Below, piece by piece: positions 33,094 to 43,521 of a DNA stretch of 64,000 nt; positions within the stretch are counted from its first letter, which is position 1; every line of letters begins with the position of its first letter. The stretch lies in NCBI RefSeq assembly GCF_003226535.1, contig NZ_QKOB01000001.1, positions 483,670 through 547,669 on the forward strand, given 5' to 3'. Position numbers and translations under genes: made by a program. The DNA is from Meiothermus sp. Pnk-1. GTDB lineage: Bacteria; Deinococcota; Deinococci; Deinococcales; Thermaceae. The notes under the pieces were generated by a model that saw only the letters and a program-made list of their open reading frames with translations, was not told the origin of the DNA and made no database searches.

Positions 33094-34344
33094 ATGATGT
33101 TTCGGGATGTCCTCGAGATCACCGTGGCTGCCGGTAGGGGCGGTGACGGGGCGATCAGCTTTTGGCGCGAGAAGTACATCGCCAAGGGCGGCCCCGACGG
33201 GGGCGACGGGGGCCAGGGGGGATCGGTGGTCCTGCGGGCCTTGGGCCAGGTGGACTCGCTCTCTAACCTCTCCAAACGCACCTACAAGGCTGAGGACGGC
33301 CAGCACGGCTCGGGTAAGGGCATGTTTGGCAAGGCTGGGCGTGACCTGGTGATCGAGGTCCCCCGGGGAACCCGGGTCTTCGATGCCGAGACCGGGGCGC
33401 TTTTGGCGGACCTGACCGAAGAGGGCCAGACCCTGGTAGCCGCGGAGGGCGGGCGAGGGGGTTGGGGCAACGCTCGCTTCGTCACCCCCACCCGCCAGGC
33501 CCCGCGCTTCGCCGAGGCCGGGGAGCCCGGAGAGAAAAGGCGGCTGCGGCTTGAGCTGATGCTCCTGGCCGACGCGGGGCTGGTCGGCTACCCCAATGCC
33601 GGGAAGTCCAGCCTGCTGGCGGCGTTGACCCGCGCCCAGCCCAAGATCGCCAATTACCCTTTCACCACCCTATCCCCCAACCTGGGGGTGGTGGAGCGCG
33701 GCCTGGAGCGCTTTACCCTGGCCGACATCCCCGGCATCATCGAGGGAGCGAGCGAGGGTAAGGGGTTAGGGCTCGAGTTCCTGCGGCACATCGCCCGTAC
33801 CCGGGTTCTGCTGTATGTGCTGGACGCCAGTGAGCAGCCCGCCGCTACCTTCCAAACCCTGCGGGCCGAACTGCAAAGCTACGACCCCGCCCTTCTCGGC
33901 CGGCCTGCCCTCATCGCCCTCAACAAGGTGGACTTGCTGGAGGAAGAAGAGGTGCGCCGGCTCGAGGGCGAGCTTTCCCGAAGCGGTCTGCCGGTGCTAG
34001 CCATCTCGGTGCTCGAGCGGAGAGGGCTGGAGGGCCTGGTGGAGGCCCTTTTTGCGCTGGTGGCGGCAGCCCCCCGGCCAGCCCTAGCCACCCCCGCGCC
34101 GCCCCTCGAGGAGCCCCAGGGGGTTCATGTGCGCGAGGTCGAGGAAGGGGTCTACGAGGTGCAGGCTCCCCAGGTGGAGCGCCACCTCAGGCGCCTCAAG
34201 GGCGATTTGATGGAGGCCTCGAGCTACCTGCAAGACCTCTTCAAGCGCTATGGGGTCGAGTCCGCCCTTAAGTCCAAAGGCGTGCGGGCTGGCGACACCG
34301 TGCGCTTGGCGGGCCTCGAGTTCGAATACATTCCTGAGGTCTAG
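33094..34344 (+). CDS. obg: GTPase Obg (CgtA)
   Basis: 416 residues. The Gly-rich Obg fold ([29 protein letters not shown]) is followed by the G domain: G1 [12 protein letters not shown]3 [10 protein letters not shown]4 NKVD. The C-terminal OCT domain ([18 protein letters not shown]) is present as in Thermus and Firmicutes. Obg acts in 50S assembly and stress signalling. Two adjacent ATGs (33094, 33097) are possible starts. Confidence 0.97.
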   Translation: MMFRDVLEITVAAGRGGDGAISFWREKYIAKGGPDGGDGGQGGSVVLRALGQVDSLSNLSKRTYKAEDGQHGSGKGMFGKAGRDLVIEVPRGTRVFDAETGALLADLTEEGQTLVAAEGGRGGWGNARFVTPTRQAPRFAEAGEPGEKRRLRLELMLLADAGLVGYPNAGKSSLLAALTRAQPKIANYPFTTLSPNLGVVERGLERFTLADIPGIIEGASEGKGLGLEFLRHIARTRVLLYVLDASEQPAATFQTLRAELQSYDPALLGRPALIALNKVDLLEEEEVRRLEGELSRSGLPVLAISVLERRGLEGLVEALFALVAAAPRPALATPAPPLEEPQGVHVREVEEGVYEVQAPQVERHLRRLKGDLMEASSYLQDLFKRYGVESALKSKGVRAGDTVRLAGLEFEYIPEV

Positions 34345-34971
34345 ATGTCGGCTGAAGGCCAAACGTTTTACCCCAAGGGGCGGCTCCGGGCCTCCGGGGC
34401 TGCGCGCGTCGCCATCTTCGGTGGCAGCTTCGACCCTGTTCATCTGGGCCACCTGATGGCTGCCTCCGAGGCGGCGGAGGCGCTGGATTTAGATAAAGTG
34501 CTCTTCGTGACCGCGGCCCGTCCCCCGCACAAAACCCCGGTGGCCCCACCCGAGGCCCGCCACGAGATGGTAGTGCTGGCGACAGCCTACGATCCCCGTT
34601 TTGAGGCCAGTCGGCTCGAGCTGGACCGCCCCGGCTTCAGCTATACCGTGGACACCCTGCGCCAGGCCCGTCGGCTCTATCCTCAGGCGGAACTCTTCTT
34701 TATCACCGGGGCCGATGCCTATCGCGATATGGACGGCTGGCACGAGGCCGAGGCCCTGCCCGAGCTGGCCCAGCTGGTGGCGGTAACCCGACCCGGCTAT
34801 CCCTTTTCCATCCATCCTTTTTTCCAAGCCCACGTTCGGTTATTGGATATCCTCGATTATGAGGTTTCCAGTACGATGGTGCGCGAACGGCTGCGGGCCG
34901 GACGCAGCATCCGCTATCTGGTGCCGTTGGAGGTCGAAGAGTACCTGGCCAAACACGGGTTTTACCGATAA
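34345..34971 (+). CDS. nadD: Nicotinate-nucleotide adenylyltransferase
   Basis: 208 residues. FGGSFDPVHLGHL is the nucleotidyltransferase motif and STMVRERLRAGRSIRYLVP the C-terminal ISSTxIR-type motif. It makes deamido-NAD from NaMN and ATP. The ATG follows the obg stop with no gap. About 20 residues precede the first strand, longer than usual, so an internal start cannot be excluded. Confidence 0.95.
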   Translation: MSAEGQTFYPKGRLRASGAARVAIFGGSFDPVHLGHLMAASEAAEALDLDKVLFVTAARPPHKTPVAPPEARHEMVVLATAYDPRFEASRLELDRPGFSYTVDTLRQARRLYPQAELFFITGADAYRDMDGWHEAEALPELAQLVAVTRPGYPFSIHPFFQAHVRLLDILDYEVSSTMVRERLRAGRSIRYLVPLEVEEYLAKHGFYR

Positions 34972-34998
34972 GCGAGATGGACCAGGAGGGGAGAGAAG

Positions 34999-35655
34999 TT
35001 GATTCAACGTCGGAAAACCGCACCGCAAACCCCGAGGCTACGAGAAGAGGGGCTGAAACCGACCCAGCCGCCTCGTGAGACCGCAAGCGAGGCACCGGAT
35101 TCCTCCCTGGGGGTAGAGCCCCTGATCGAACGGGTTAAGGCCCTGGTCAAACCCGAGCGCTTTGCCCACATCCTCAGGGTGGCCGAGCTGGCCCGCCAGA
35201 TCGCGGAGGCCAACGGGCTGGATGGCGACCGGGCTTATTTGGCCGGTATTCTCCACGACGCGGCCCGCGACCTGCCCCCCGAACGTCTGTTCGAGCTGGC
35301 CCCGCCGGAGATCCCGCTCGAGCGCGAGCACCCCAAGAGCCTGCACGGGCGCGCCGGGCGGCGTCTGGCCGAGGGGTGGGGGGTGAGCGATCCGGAGGTG
35401 CTCGAGGCCATCGAGGGGCACGTCTACGGGGTAGACCCCACCTATCCGGTAGCCATGGCGGTGTACGTGGCCGACGTTTCCGAGCCGGGCCGGGGGGTCA
35501 ACGCCGAGATTCGCGAGCGGGCGCTGGCCGGTGACCTGCTGGGGGCCTACCGTGAGGCGGTGGAGACCAAGTTGCGCTACCTCGAGGGCAAGGGCATCCC
35601 TCCCCACCCCCGCACCTTTTCGGCGCACAAGAAATTGGTGCAGGGAGCCGGGTGA
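34999..35655 (+). CDS. yqeK: HD-domain symmetrical Ap4A hydrolase YqeK
   Basis: 218 residues, starting at TTG 34999 with GGGGAG upstream. The HD core reads RFAHILRVAELARQIA, GILHDAARD, a helix with KSLHGRAGRRLAE and AIEGHVYG, matching YqeK. These enzymes split diadenosine tetraphosphate to ADP. The first 35 residues are low-complexity and variable. Its position after nadD is conserved across many bacteria. Confidence 0.93.
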   Translation: MIQRRKTAPQTPRLREEGLKPTQPPRETASEAPDSSLGVEPLIERVKALVKPERFAHILRVAELARQIAEANGLDGDRAYLAGILHDAARDLPPERLFELAPPEIPLEREHPKSLHGRAGRRLAEGWGVSDPEVLEAIEGHVYGVDPTYPVAMAVYVADVSEPGRGVNAEIRERALAGDLLGAYREAVETKLRYLEGKGIPPHPRTFSAHKKLVQGAG

Positions 35656-35781
35656 GGGGGCCGCGCTCACCGCGCTTGGCAGCTTCTTGAATTCGGTGTA
35701 AGCTGCTCCCGCCTCTGCGGCTATGGGTTGGGCTGACTCCTCTGCCCGGCCTCGGTTCGTTCGGTGTAGCGTTTGGTGATT

Positions 35782-36942
35782 ATGCGTCCTCGGATCTCCT
35801 TGCTCCTGCTTGGCCTGGCCCTGCTGGCCTTGGCTGGGGTGCTGGCTTTGACTCCCTCCAAGAGCGAGCTGCGCTCGGGAGAGAGCGCCGCTTACCGGGT
35901 TGGCCCGTTACCCGAGATGAGCCTGGTGGTGGCGGCCCGCGACACCGAGTACTGTGGCTACCACACCGCCTGCGGGCCAGGGAAGCGCACCGACACCATC
36001 CTGTACGTTCACTTGCGAGGAGGGCAAGCCGAGATCCTGGCGATCCCACGCGACCTGCTGGTGACCTACCAGGGGGTGAGCGGCAAGGTCAACGCCATTT
36101 ACGGACGTATGGGCGCTGACGGTTTGCGCCGGGCGGTGGAGGAGTTGCTGGGGGTGCCGGTGGAGCACTACTTGATCCTCACCTTCGATAGCGTGGCGAA
36201 ACTGGTAGACGCCGTGGATGGCATCGAGGTGAACCTTCCCGAGCCGATGCGCTACACCGACCGGGCTGCCGGGCTCTTCATCGACTTTCCCGCCGGGTGG
36301 GTCAAGATGGATGGCAAGGACGCGGTCAAGTACATGCGCTTCCGCCACGACGCCAGCGGCGACTACACCCGCCTGGACCGGATCAAGGGGGTGCTCTCCC
36401 AGGTGGCCCAGAAGGCCCAGAGCCCGCGTTACTGGTTGCGTCTGCCGGAGGTGGCCCAGGAGGTCTGGCACCAAATCGAGACCGATCTGAACTTGCCAGA
36501 AGCCCTGGCCTTTCTGCCCTACGCCCGCGGCCTCACCCTGCGGGTGGCCAGTTTGCCCACCTACGAAGAGGGCAACTACCTGCTCTCCGACCCAGCCCAG
36601 CGCGCGAGCTTCGTACAGGGATTTTTGGGGTTAGCCCAGGGTGAGGCTACCGCCGTTCCCGAGGGGCGGGTGCTGCTGGTGAATCAGGGGGGTAAAGGGG
36701 GGCAGTGGCTCGAGGGCTTCGCCCAGATGGCCCTGCCCGAGCCCGAGCTGCGCGAGGAGAATCTGGGGCTCGAGCCGGGCGTATACATCTCCTCCTCGGC
36801 TTTGGCCAGCCCCCGCAGCCGCCAAGTCCTGGAACTGGGTCGCTACTACAGCGACCTCCTGCACCTGCCGCTCATCGGTCGCTTCCGGCCCGTGGTGGAA
36901 GGGTACGACGCGGTGGCGGTGTTGGATCCGCCGCCCCCCTAG
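35782..36942 (+). CDS. LytR-CpsA-Psr (LCP) family protein
   Basis: 386 residues with one N-terminal membrane anchor. KRTDTILYVHL, ILAIPRDLLV, GKVNAIYG, and RFRHDASGDYTRLDRIK are the pyrophosphate-binding blocks of LCP phosphotransferases that attach glycopolymers to the cell wall or outer layers. ATG 35782 is preferred; earlier GTG/TTG codons add three residues. Cluster order obg-nadD-yqeK-LCP-rsfS is typical of the phylum. Confidence 0.92.
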   Translation: MRPRISLLLLGLALLALAGVLALTPSKSELRSGESAAYRVGPLPEMSLVVAARDTEYCGYHTACGPGKRTDTILYVHLRGGQAEILAIPRDLLVTYQGVSGKVNAIYGRMGADGLRRAVEELLGVPVEHYLILTFDSVAKLVDAVDGIEVNLPEPMRYTDRAAGLFIDFPAGWVKMDGKDAVKYMRFRHDASGDYTRLDRIKGVLSQVAQKAQSPRYWLRLPEVAQEVWHQIETDLNLPEALAFLPYARGLTLRVASLPTYEEGNYLLSDPAQRASFVQGFLGLAQGEATAVPEGRVLLVNQGGKGGQWLEGFAQMALPEPELREENLGLEPGVYISSSALASPRSRQVLELGRYYSDLLHLPLIGRFRPVVEGYDAVAVLDPPPP

Positions 36943-36973
36943 CCCGGGCGGGGGTGTGCTACACTCAAACCAG

Positions 36974-37315
36974 ATGGTCAAACCCGTAGAAGCCCAGACC
37001 CTCATCAGTCGGATTCGTCAAGTCCTGGACGACAAAAAAGCCGAGAACGTGGTGGCCCTCGACCTGCGCGGGGCCTCGGAGACGCTGGACTACTTCGTGG
37101 TCGCCAGCGGGACCAGCCGCCCCCACCTGGAGGCGCTCGAGCGGGCGGTGCGGGAGAGCCTCGAGGAGCAGGGCATCCGCCCGCGCCACGTGGAAGGCCC
37201 CAGTCCCCGCTGGATTTTGCTCGATTACGACGAGGTGTTGGTGCACCTCATGAGCCCCGAAGCCCGAGAATTCTATGACCTCGAGGGCTTCTGGGCCGAT
37301 GCAAAGCGAATCTAG
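36974..37315 (+). CDS. rsfS: Ribosomal silencing factor RsfS
   Basis: 113 residues. KAENVVALDLRGASETLDYFVVASGTS and WILLDYDEVLVHLMSPEAREFYDLEGFW are the RsfS/Iojap signature. It binds L14 and prevents subunit joining in starvation. TGC-TACACT (extended -10, TACACT 36960-36965) lies 8 nt before ATG 36974, so a GTG 18 nt upstream is rejected. Confidence 0.96.
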   Translation: MVKPVEAQTLISRIRQVLDDKKAENVVALDLRGASETLDYFVVASGTSRPHLEALERAVRESLEEQGIRPRHVEGPSPRWILLDYDEVLVHLMSPEAREFYDLEGFWADAKRI

Positions 37316-37623
37316 CCCGATTTCCTCCGGCGGGGTTGCCGGAGGGCCTGCTCGAGCCGCGCAGAGGGGTGGAGCGGCCCCATGATCCAGCGTTGCAACA
37401 GGATATATCCCCCCACGTACACCGCCCCCTGCACCCAGAAGTTGGTGAAAAAACCCAGCCCCAACAAAGACAGCAGGGTCATGGCGATCCCTAGCCCCAG
37501 CACCACCGTAAAAGTCCGCAGGAACAGCCCCGGGAAAAAGCGCAGCGCCTCGCGCCAGCTGCGGATTCTGGCCTTCTCGGCGGCCATGCGGCGCAGTTTT
37601 TCCTCTCGGCGTTTTTTGCCCAT
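37312..37623 (-). CDS. Small membrane protein, 103 aa
   Basis: Begins MGKKRREEKLRRMAAEKARI, a basic amphipathic segment, followed by two membrane helices (TFTVVLGLGIAMTLLSLLGLG and VYVGGYILLQRWI) and a basic tail. TATAGT (37633-37638, minus) is 9 nt upstream. The gene converges on rsfS and overlaps its stop by 4 nt. No family recognised. Confidence 0.75.
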   Translation of the reverse strand: MGKKRREEKLRRMAAEKARIRSWREALRFFPGLFLRTFTVVLGLGIAMTLLSLLGLGFFTNFWVQGAVYVGGYILLQRWIMGPLHPSARLEQALRQPRRRKSG

Positions 37624-37689
37624 CGCTCTACAACTATACCCGATGGCTAGCAAGGATAGCGCGCCAGCCCGATCGGATAAGCTTAAGGG

Positions 37690-38751
37690 GTGCGACAGCT
37701 CTTCCAGGCGCTGACCGACCTGCCTCACCGGGGGAGCGCGACGGCGCTCGAGGCTCGGGCGGCGGAGGTCCTCGAGGCTTACCTCGAGGGCCGGGGCCAC
37801 AAGGTCGAGGCCCAACCCTTCAAAGCCCCGCGCAGCTATGGCCCTGAACTCATCCTCATCAGCTTCCTCCTGGCCCTCGGCGGCTTGCTCGCTTGGTGGC
37901 CCCTGGGGCTTTTGGGAAGCTATGGCTTTTGGGCTTACTTCAGTGGCCAGGGACCCTTCTGGAGCCGCTTTTTCGACCGCTACGCTTCGCAGAACCTGCT
38001 TGTCAGGGCCGGCTTTGGCCCTCGGACTCTGGTGCTGATGGCCCACTACGACACCGCCAAGACTTTTTTCCTCTACCATCCGCGCCGGGTCAGGGGCTTC
38101 CGGCAAAACTTCTTGTTCAACGCGGCGTTGGCCCTGGGCACGCCGCTTTTAAGCTTGGCTGCTCCGGGGGGAGGCCGGCTAGTGGGGCTGTACTTTCTGG
38201 CGCAGGCCGCTGTGCTCATCCACCGCGAGCTCACCGCCCCCTACGTGAACGGGGCCAACGACAATGCCAGCGGGGTAGCGGTAGCGGTGGAGCTCTTCGA
38301 GCGCCTAGCGCGCGCGCCTTCGGGCTGGCAAATCCTCCTGGCGCTCACCGGTTCCGAGGAGGTGGGGGCCAAAGGGGCTATGCACCTGGCCCGCAGCGGC
38401 CTGATCCCTCAGGACGCCCTGGTGCTCAACTTCGACAACCTAGGGAAGGGAGAGCTGTGTTACGCCGCCGGGGAGGGGATGCTTGCTTATCGGCCCTACG
38501 TGGGGGCGCTGGTGGAGCAGGCCCGGCGAACCCCTGGGGCCAGGGCGGTCGCCTATCGCCTGGCCTACTTTGACACCCGGCCCTTCGCCGCCGGAGGTTA
38601 TTCCTGCTTGACCCTGATCCGCTTGCAAGACGGGCTGCCCCCGCACTGGCACTGGAGCAGCGACACCCCGCAGCACGTGGATCCCTCGGCCCTCGAGGGC
38701 GCATTGGAGTACGCCCAGACCCTGCTGCAGGCCTTGGGGGTTCCAGGTTAG
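37690..38751 (+). CDS. M28 family metallopeptidase with membrane segments
   Basis: 353 residues. The co-catalytic zinc site is visible: MAHYDTAKT, GANDNASGVA, TGSEEVGAKG, and a C-terminal His in SSDTPQHVD. Hydrophobic stretches near residues 55-80 and 140-180 suggest that the peptidase domain is tethered to the membrane. The GTG start lies 6 nt after TAAGCT (37678-37683). Aminopeptidase activity is likely; the target is unknown. Confidence 0.87.
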   Translation: MRQLFQALTDLPHRGSATALEARAAEVLEAYLEGRGHKVEAQPFKAPRSYGPELILISFLLALGGLLAWWPLGLLGSYGFWAYFSGQGPFWSRFFDRYASQNLLVRAGFGPRTLVLMAHYDTAKTFFLYHPRRVRGFRQNFLFNAALALGTPLLSLAAPGGGRLVGLYFLAQAAVLIHRELTAPYVNGANDNASGVAVAVELFERLARAPSGWQILLALTGSEEVGAKGAMHLARSGLIPQDALVLNFDNLGKGELCYAAGEGMLAYRPYVGALVEQARRTPGARAVAYRLAYFDTRPFAAGGYSCLTLIRLQDGLPPHWHWSSDTPQHVDPSALEGALEYAQTLLQALGVPG

Positions 38752-38855
38752 GTTTGCAAACCAGGTTATTTAAACTTCTCGGCTATCCTGAGGGGGTACG
38801 CGGTTCATCGGGGGCCCCGCTCAGGGTGACCTGCCCGAACGCACCGGAGACCTGT

Positions 38856-39956
38856 ATGAGCAGCCTCGCGACCCCCACCCCCATCGTGGAGATGTTCAAG
38901 GCCATGGTCAACTCGCGCGCTTCCGACATCCACCTCCAGGCCGGGGCACCGCCCACGGTGCGAATTGACGGGAAGCTCAAGCCCTTCGGGCAGAAAGTGC
39001 TCACCCCCAAGGAGATCGAGGGCATCGTGCGGGCCCTGCTCACCCCGGCGCAGGCCGAGGAGCTCGAGTACCGCAAAGAGATGGATTTCGCCTACACCAT
39101 CCCCGGTATCGCCCGCTTCCGCTGCAACCTGATGATGCAGCGGGGCAGCTACGGCCTGGTGATGCGGGTAGTCTCAGACGCGATCCCCAGCTTTGAAGCG
39201 TTGGGCCTGCCTAGCGAGGTGGTACAGGGGCTCGCCTCCAAGGAGCGGGGGCTGGTCTTGGTCACCGGCCCCACGGGGTCGGGCAAGTCCACCACCCTGG
39301 CGGCGATGATCGACTATATCAACCTGCATTTCGCCAAAAACATCATCACTATCGAAGACCCCATCGAGTTCTTGCACAAGCACAAGAAAAGCCTGGTGGT
39401 GCAGCGCGAGGTGGGGGTGGATACCGATAGCTTTGCCAGTGGCCTGCGCTACGCCATGCGGCAAGACCCGGATGTGATCCTGATCGGAGAGATGCGCGAC
39501 CGCGAAACGGTGGAGGCGGCCATGATGGCCGCCCAGACCGGCCACCTGGTTTTCAGCACCCTCCACACCCTCGACTCCATGCGCACCATCAACCGCATCA
39601 TCGACTTCTTCCCCCTGCACGAGCACCAGCAGATCCGGATCTTGCTGGCCGAATCTCTGCTGGGCATCCTCTCCCAGCGCCTGCTGCCCCGCGCCGATGG
39701 CCAGGGACGGGTGCTGGCCCTGGAGATCCTCCTGGCTACCCCCTTTATCCGCGATCTGCTCAAGGACGAAGAGAAGACTCCCCAGATCAAAGACGCCATG
39801 CAGGAGGACAACGTCCGCGGGATGCGCACCTTCGACCAGCACCTGGTGGAACTGTATACCCAGGGCTTGATCAGCCTCGAGGACGCCGAAGCTGCCGCCA
39901 CCAGCCCGCACGAGCTCAAGCTGCTGCTGACGAAATCTACCGGGCGGGGGTTTTGA
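38856..39956 (+). CDS. pilT: Type IV pilus retraction ATPase (PilT family)
   Basis: 366 residues. SRASDIHLQAGAPPTVRIDG is the PilT N-terminus. Walker A GPTGSGKST, Asp box TIEDPIEF, Walker B DPDVILIGEMRD and His box TGHLVFSTLHT are all intact, with AESLLGILSQRLLPR after them. It powers pilus retraction, twitching and DNA uptake. ATG 38856 has GGAGA upstream; a longer frame from 38754 lacks family support. Confidence 0.95.
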   Translation: MSSLATPTPIVEMFKAMVNSRASDIHLQAGAPPTVRIDGKLKPFGQKVLTPKEIEGIVRALLTPAQAEELEYRKEMDFAYTIPGIARFRCNLMMQRGSYGLVMRVVSDAIPSFEALGLPSEVVQGLASKERGLVLVTGPTGSGKSTTLAAMIDYINLHFAKNIITIEDPIEFLHKHKKSLVVQREVGVDTDSFASGLRYAMRQDPDVILIGEMRDRETVEAAMMAAQTGHLVFSTLHTLDSMRTINRIIDFFPLHEHQQIRILLAESLLGILSQRLLPRADGQGRVLALEILLATPFIRDLLKDEEKTPQIKDAMQEDNVRGMRTFDQHLVELYTQGLISLEDAEAAATSPHELKLLLTKSTGRGF

Positions 39957-39999
39957 GCTGGCGGCTTGATGGGTTGACCTCACGTCCTGCGTCGCACGA

Positions 40000-40182
40000 A
40001 GGGGATCGGTCCCCTAGGTGTACGGCGGCACGCCGTCCCGATAGGGGATCGTCCCCCGGGTGTACGGAGCTTGCTCCGTCCCGAAGGGAATCTACCCCGG
40101 GTGTACGGCGGTACGCCATCCCGACAGGGGATCGTCCCTTGGGTGTACCGGCCCTGCCGGTCCCGATAGGGAATTTACCCCC
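40000..40182. repeat. Array B of double-hairpin units (4 full units and a partial)
   Basis: Units begin at 40000, 40043, 40085 and 40126, with a partial at 40168. Variable hairpins are GGCG-GCA-CGCC, GGAGC-TT-GCTCC, GGCG-GTA-CGCC and CCGGC-CCT-GCCGG. The array and its flanking heptads fill the 345 bp between pilT and fba; no gene is seen there. Confidence 0.9.
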
Positions 40183-40289
40183 GCATGTAGCGTAAGACGT
40201 ACGACGTATGACCTAAGTCGCAAAAAAGCGTTTAGCGTCTGGCGTTTTGCGTATTGCGTATAGCGTACGACGTAAGTCGCGTTTTGCGT
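40183..40289. repeat. Heptad repeats after array B, reaching the fba promoter
   Basis: A run of GCGTNNN-type 7-mers (clearest at 40228-40276) ends next to the fba -10 box TAAGCT (40290-40295). Its first 33 bp match the right flank of array A exactly. Confidence 0.75.
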
Positions 40290-40301
40290 TAAGCTACAGT
40301 C

Positions 40302-41219
40302 ATGCTAGTGACCGGAATGGAGATCTTGTCCAAAGCCCGCAAGGAGGGCTACGGCGTCGGGGCTTTCAACGTCAACAACATGGAGTTTGTCCAGGCGGTA
40401 TTGGAAGCGGCTGAGGAGGCCAAAAGCCCGGTGCTGCTAGCGCTTTCCGAGGGGGCCATCAAGTATGGCGGCAAGGCCCTCGCCACCTTGGTGCGGGAGC
40501 TGGGGCGCGATGCCCGGGTGCCAGTGTGCATCCACCTCGACCACGGTTCCTCTTACGAGTCCTGTCTGCGGGCTATTCAGCTGGGCTTTACCTCGGTGAT
40601 GATCGACAAGTCCCACGAAGACACCGAGACCAACATCCGCGAGACCCGGCGGGTGGTGGAAGCCGCCCATGCGGTCGGGGTGAGCGTGGAGGCCGAGATC
40701 GGGCGGCTGGGCGGGGTGGAAGAGCACGTGGCCGTGAGCGCCGAGGAGGCCTTCCTCACCAACCCCGAGGAGGCCAAGATGTTCATGGAGGCTACCGGCG
40801 CCGACTACCTGGCCGTGGCCATCGGCACCAGCCACGGGGCCTACAAGGGTAAGGGCCGCCCCTTCATCGATCACCCGCGTATCAAGGCGATTGCGGCGGC
40901 TATCCCCAACCCCCTGGTGATGCACGGCGCCAGCAGTGTGCCGCAGTCGCTGGTGGAAGCCTTCCGGGCTGCGGGGGGGGAGATCGGCGAGGCGGCGGGC
41001 ATCCACCCCGAGGATATCCAAAAAGGGATCCAAGCGGGGATCGCCAAGATCAACACCGACACCGATTTGCGCTTGGGTTTTGTCGCCAAGATACGGCAGA
41101 TCCTCAAGGACAACCCCAAGGAGTTTGACCCGCGCAAATTCTTGGGCCCGGCCCGGGAGGAGATGAAGCAGATCGTCAAGGCCCGGATGGAGCTCTTTGG
41201 CTCGGCAGGAAAAGCCTGA
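40302..41219 (+). CDS. fba: Class II fructose-bisphosphate aldolase
   Basis: 305 residues. GVGAFNVNNMEFVQAVLEAA, CIHLDHGSSYESCLRAIQLGFTSVMID (catalytic Asp and zinc His), EAEIGRLGG, AIGTSHG, VMHGASS and KINTDTDLR are class II aldolase blocks. It splits fructose-1,6-bisphosphate into two triose phosphates. TAAGCT is 6 nt before the ATG, and the heptad repeats lie directly upstream. Confidence 0.96.
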   Translation: MLVTGMEILSKARKEGYGVGAFNVNNMEFVQAVLEAAEEAKSPVLLALSEGAIKYGGKALATLVRELGRDARVPVCIHLDHGSSYESCLRAIQLGFTSVMIDKSHEDTETNIRETRRVVEAAHAVGVSVEAEIGRLGGVEEHVAVSAEEAFLTNPEEAKMFMEATGADYLAVAIGTSHGAYKGKGRPFIDHPRIKAIAAAIPNPLVMHGASSVPQSLVEAFRAAGGEIGEAAGIHPEDIQKGIQAGIAKINTDTDLRLGFVAKIRQILKDNPKEFDPRKFLGPAREEMKQIVKARMELFGSAGKA

Positions 41220-41372
41220 GTACAACCTCGCTGACGCGGGTGTACTGTCCGTCTCCTCCCGGGGGCTTGTCGCGACTGGCCGGTGGTAGCGGTGAGGTTC
41301 CCGGAAGCGCTTTCTTTGGCCTTCCTGGGGAGGCCGCCGATCCTACCGGGGCGCGCCCCCCGTAAACTCTAG

Positions 41373-42668
<1,296 letters not shown>

Positions 42669-42740
42669 CTTATGTCCCAGGCCGCAGAAAGGACGCCCCC
42701 CTTCCACGTTTTTTACAGCGAAACCCGCTAAACTATCGGG

Positions 42741-43499
42741 GTGAGCGAAGCGGTAGCTGGTGTGAAAGAAGCCCCGCCCTCGACCCGAACCGTGGTGGCC
42801 CTCTTCGCCGCCGAAGGTACGGAGGCTCGGGCGTTGTGGGAAACGTTGGGGCTCGAGCAGGCCATGAAAGGCCCTAAACCTACCCACCGCGGGATCTTCG
42901 CGGATCACGAGGTGGTGCTGATCGAGGCGGGGGTGGGCAAAGTCGCCGCGGCCTCCGCCGTCGCCTACGCCCAGGCTCGTTTCGAGCCGAGGATGGCCAT
43001 CTGGGCCGGAGTGGCTGGGGCTTTGAACCCCAAGTTGCAGGCCTTGGATGTGCTGGTCGCGCACGACGCGGTGCAATGGGACGTAGACATCACCGCCTTC
43101 GGGCGAAAACCGGGCGAACTCGCCAGCGGGGAGCGGTTTGTGAGGGCCGATGCCGAGCTCTCTACCGAACTTTACCGGGCGGCTTTAGCCCTGCACCTGC
43201 CGGTGCACTGGGGCCGGGTGGCCAGCGGGGATCGCTTTTTGGCAGATCCTAACGAGGCCCAGCGGTTGCGCGAAGTCTTCGCTGCGGACGCCGTAGAGAT
43301 GGAAGGCGCTGCTGCCTTATGGACCGCGGGCCGGCTAGGGGTTCCCATGGCGCTGCTGCGCACCATCTCCGACGGGGCAGGTGACGAGGCCACGGTCAAC
43401 TTCCAGGAGTTTTTGGAGGCGGCCTCTCGTCGGCTCGGCGAAGTGTTGGCGCACTTTTTGCATGGCGGTGTATCGGGTGGAGGGGCTGGGCAGGTATAA
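42741..43499 (+). CDS. mtnN: 5'-Methylthioadenosine/S-adenosylhomocysteine nucleosidase
   Basis: 252 residues. IEAGVGKVAAASAVAY, WDVDITAFG, ASGDRFLAD, AVEMEGAAAL and LLRTISDGA (catalytic Asp) match MTA/SAH nucleosidases. It depurinates MTA and SAH. GTG start 6 nt after TAAACT (42729-42734). Neighbouring ahcY and, 2.1 kb on, luxS complete two SAH routes. Confidence 0.9.
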   Translation: MSEAVAGVKEAPPSTRTVVALFAAEGTEARALWETLGLEQAMKGPKPTHRGIFADHEVVLIEAGVGKVAAASAVAYAQARFEPRMAIWAGVAGALNPKLQALDVLVAHDAVQWDVDITAFGRKPGELASGERFVRADAELSTELYRAALALHLPVHWGRVASGDRFLADPNEAQRLREVFAADAVEMEGAAALWTAGRLGVPMALLRTISDGAGDEATVNFQEFLEAASRRLGEVLAHFLHGGVSGGGAGQV

Positions 43500-43521
43500 T
43501 CGCTCTATCGGGGGTGTGCGT

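Noticed and set aside
40000..40182. Regular repeats as a CRISPR array
   Set aside because: Units follow each other without unique spacers; the variable part is only an 11-12 bp hairpin from a small set, and no cas gene is near.
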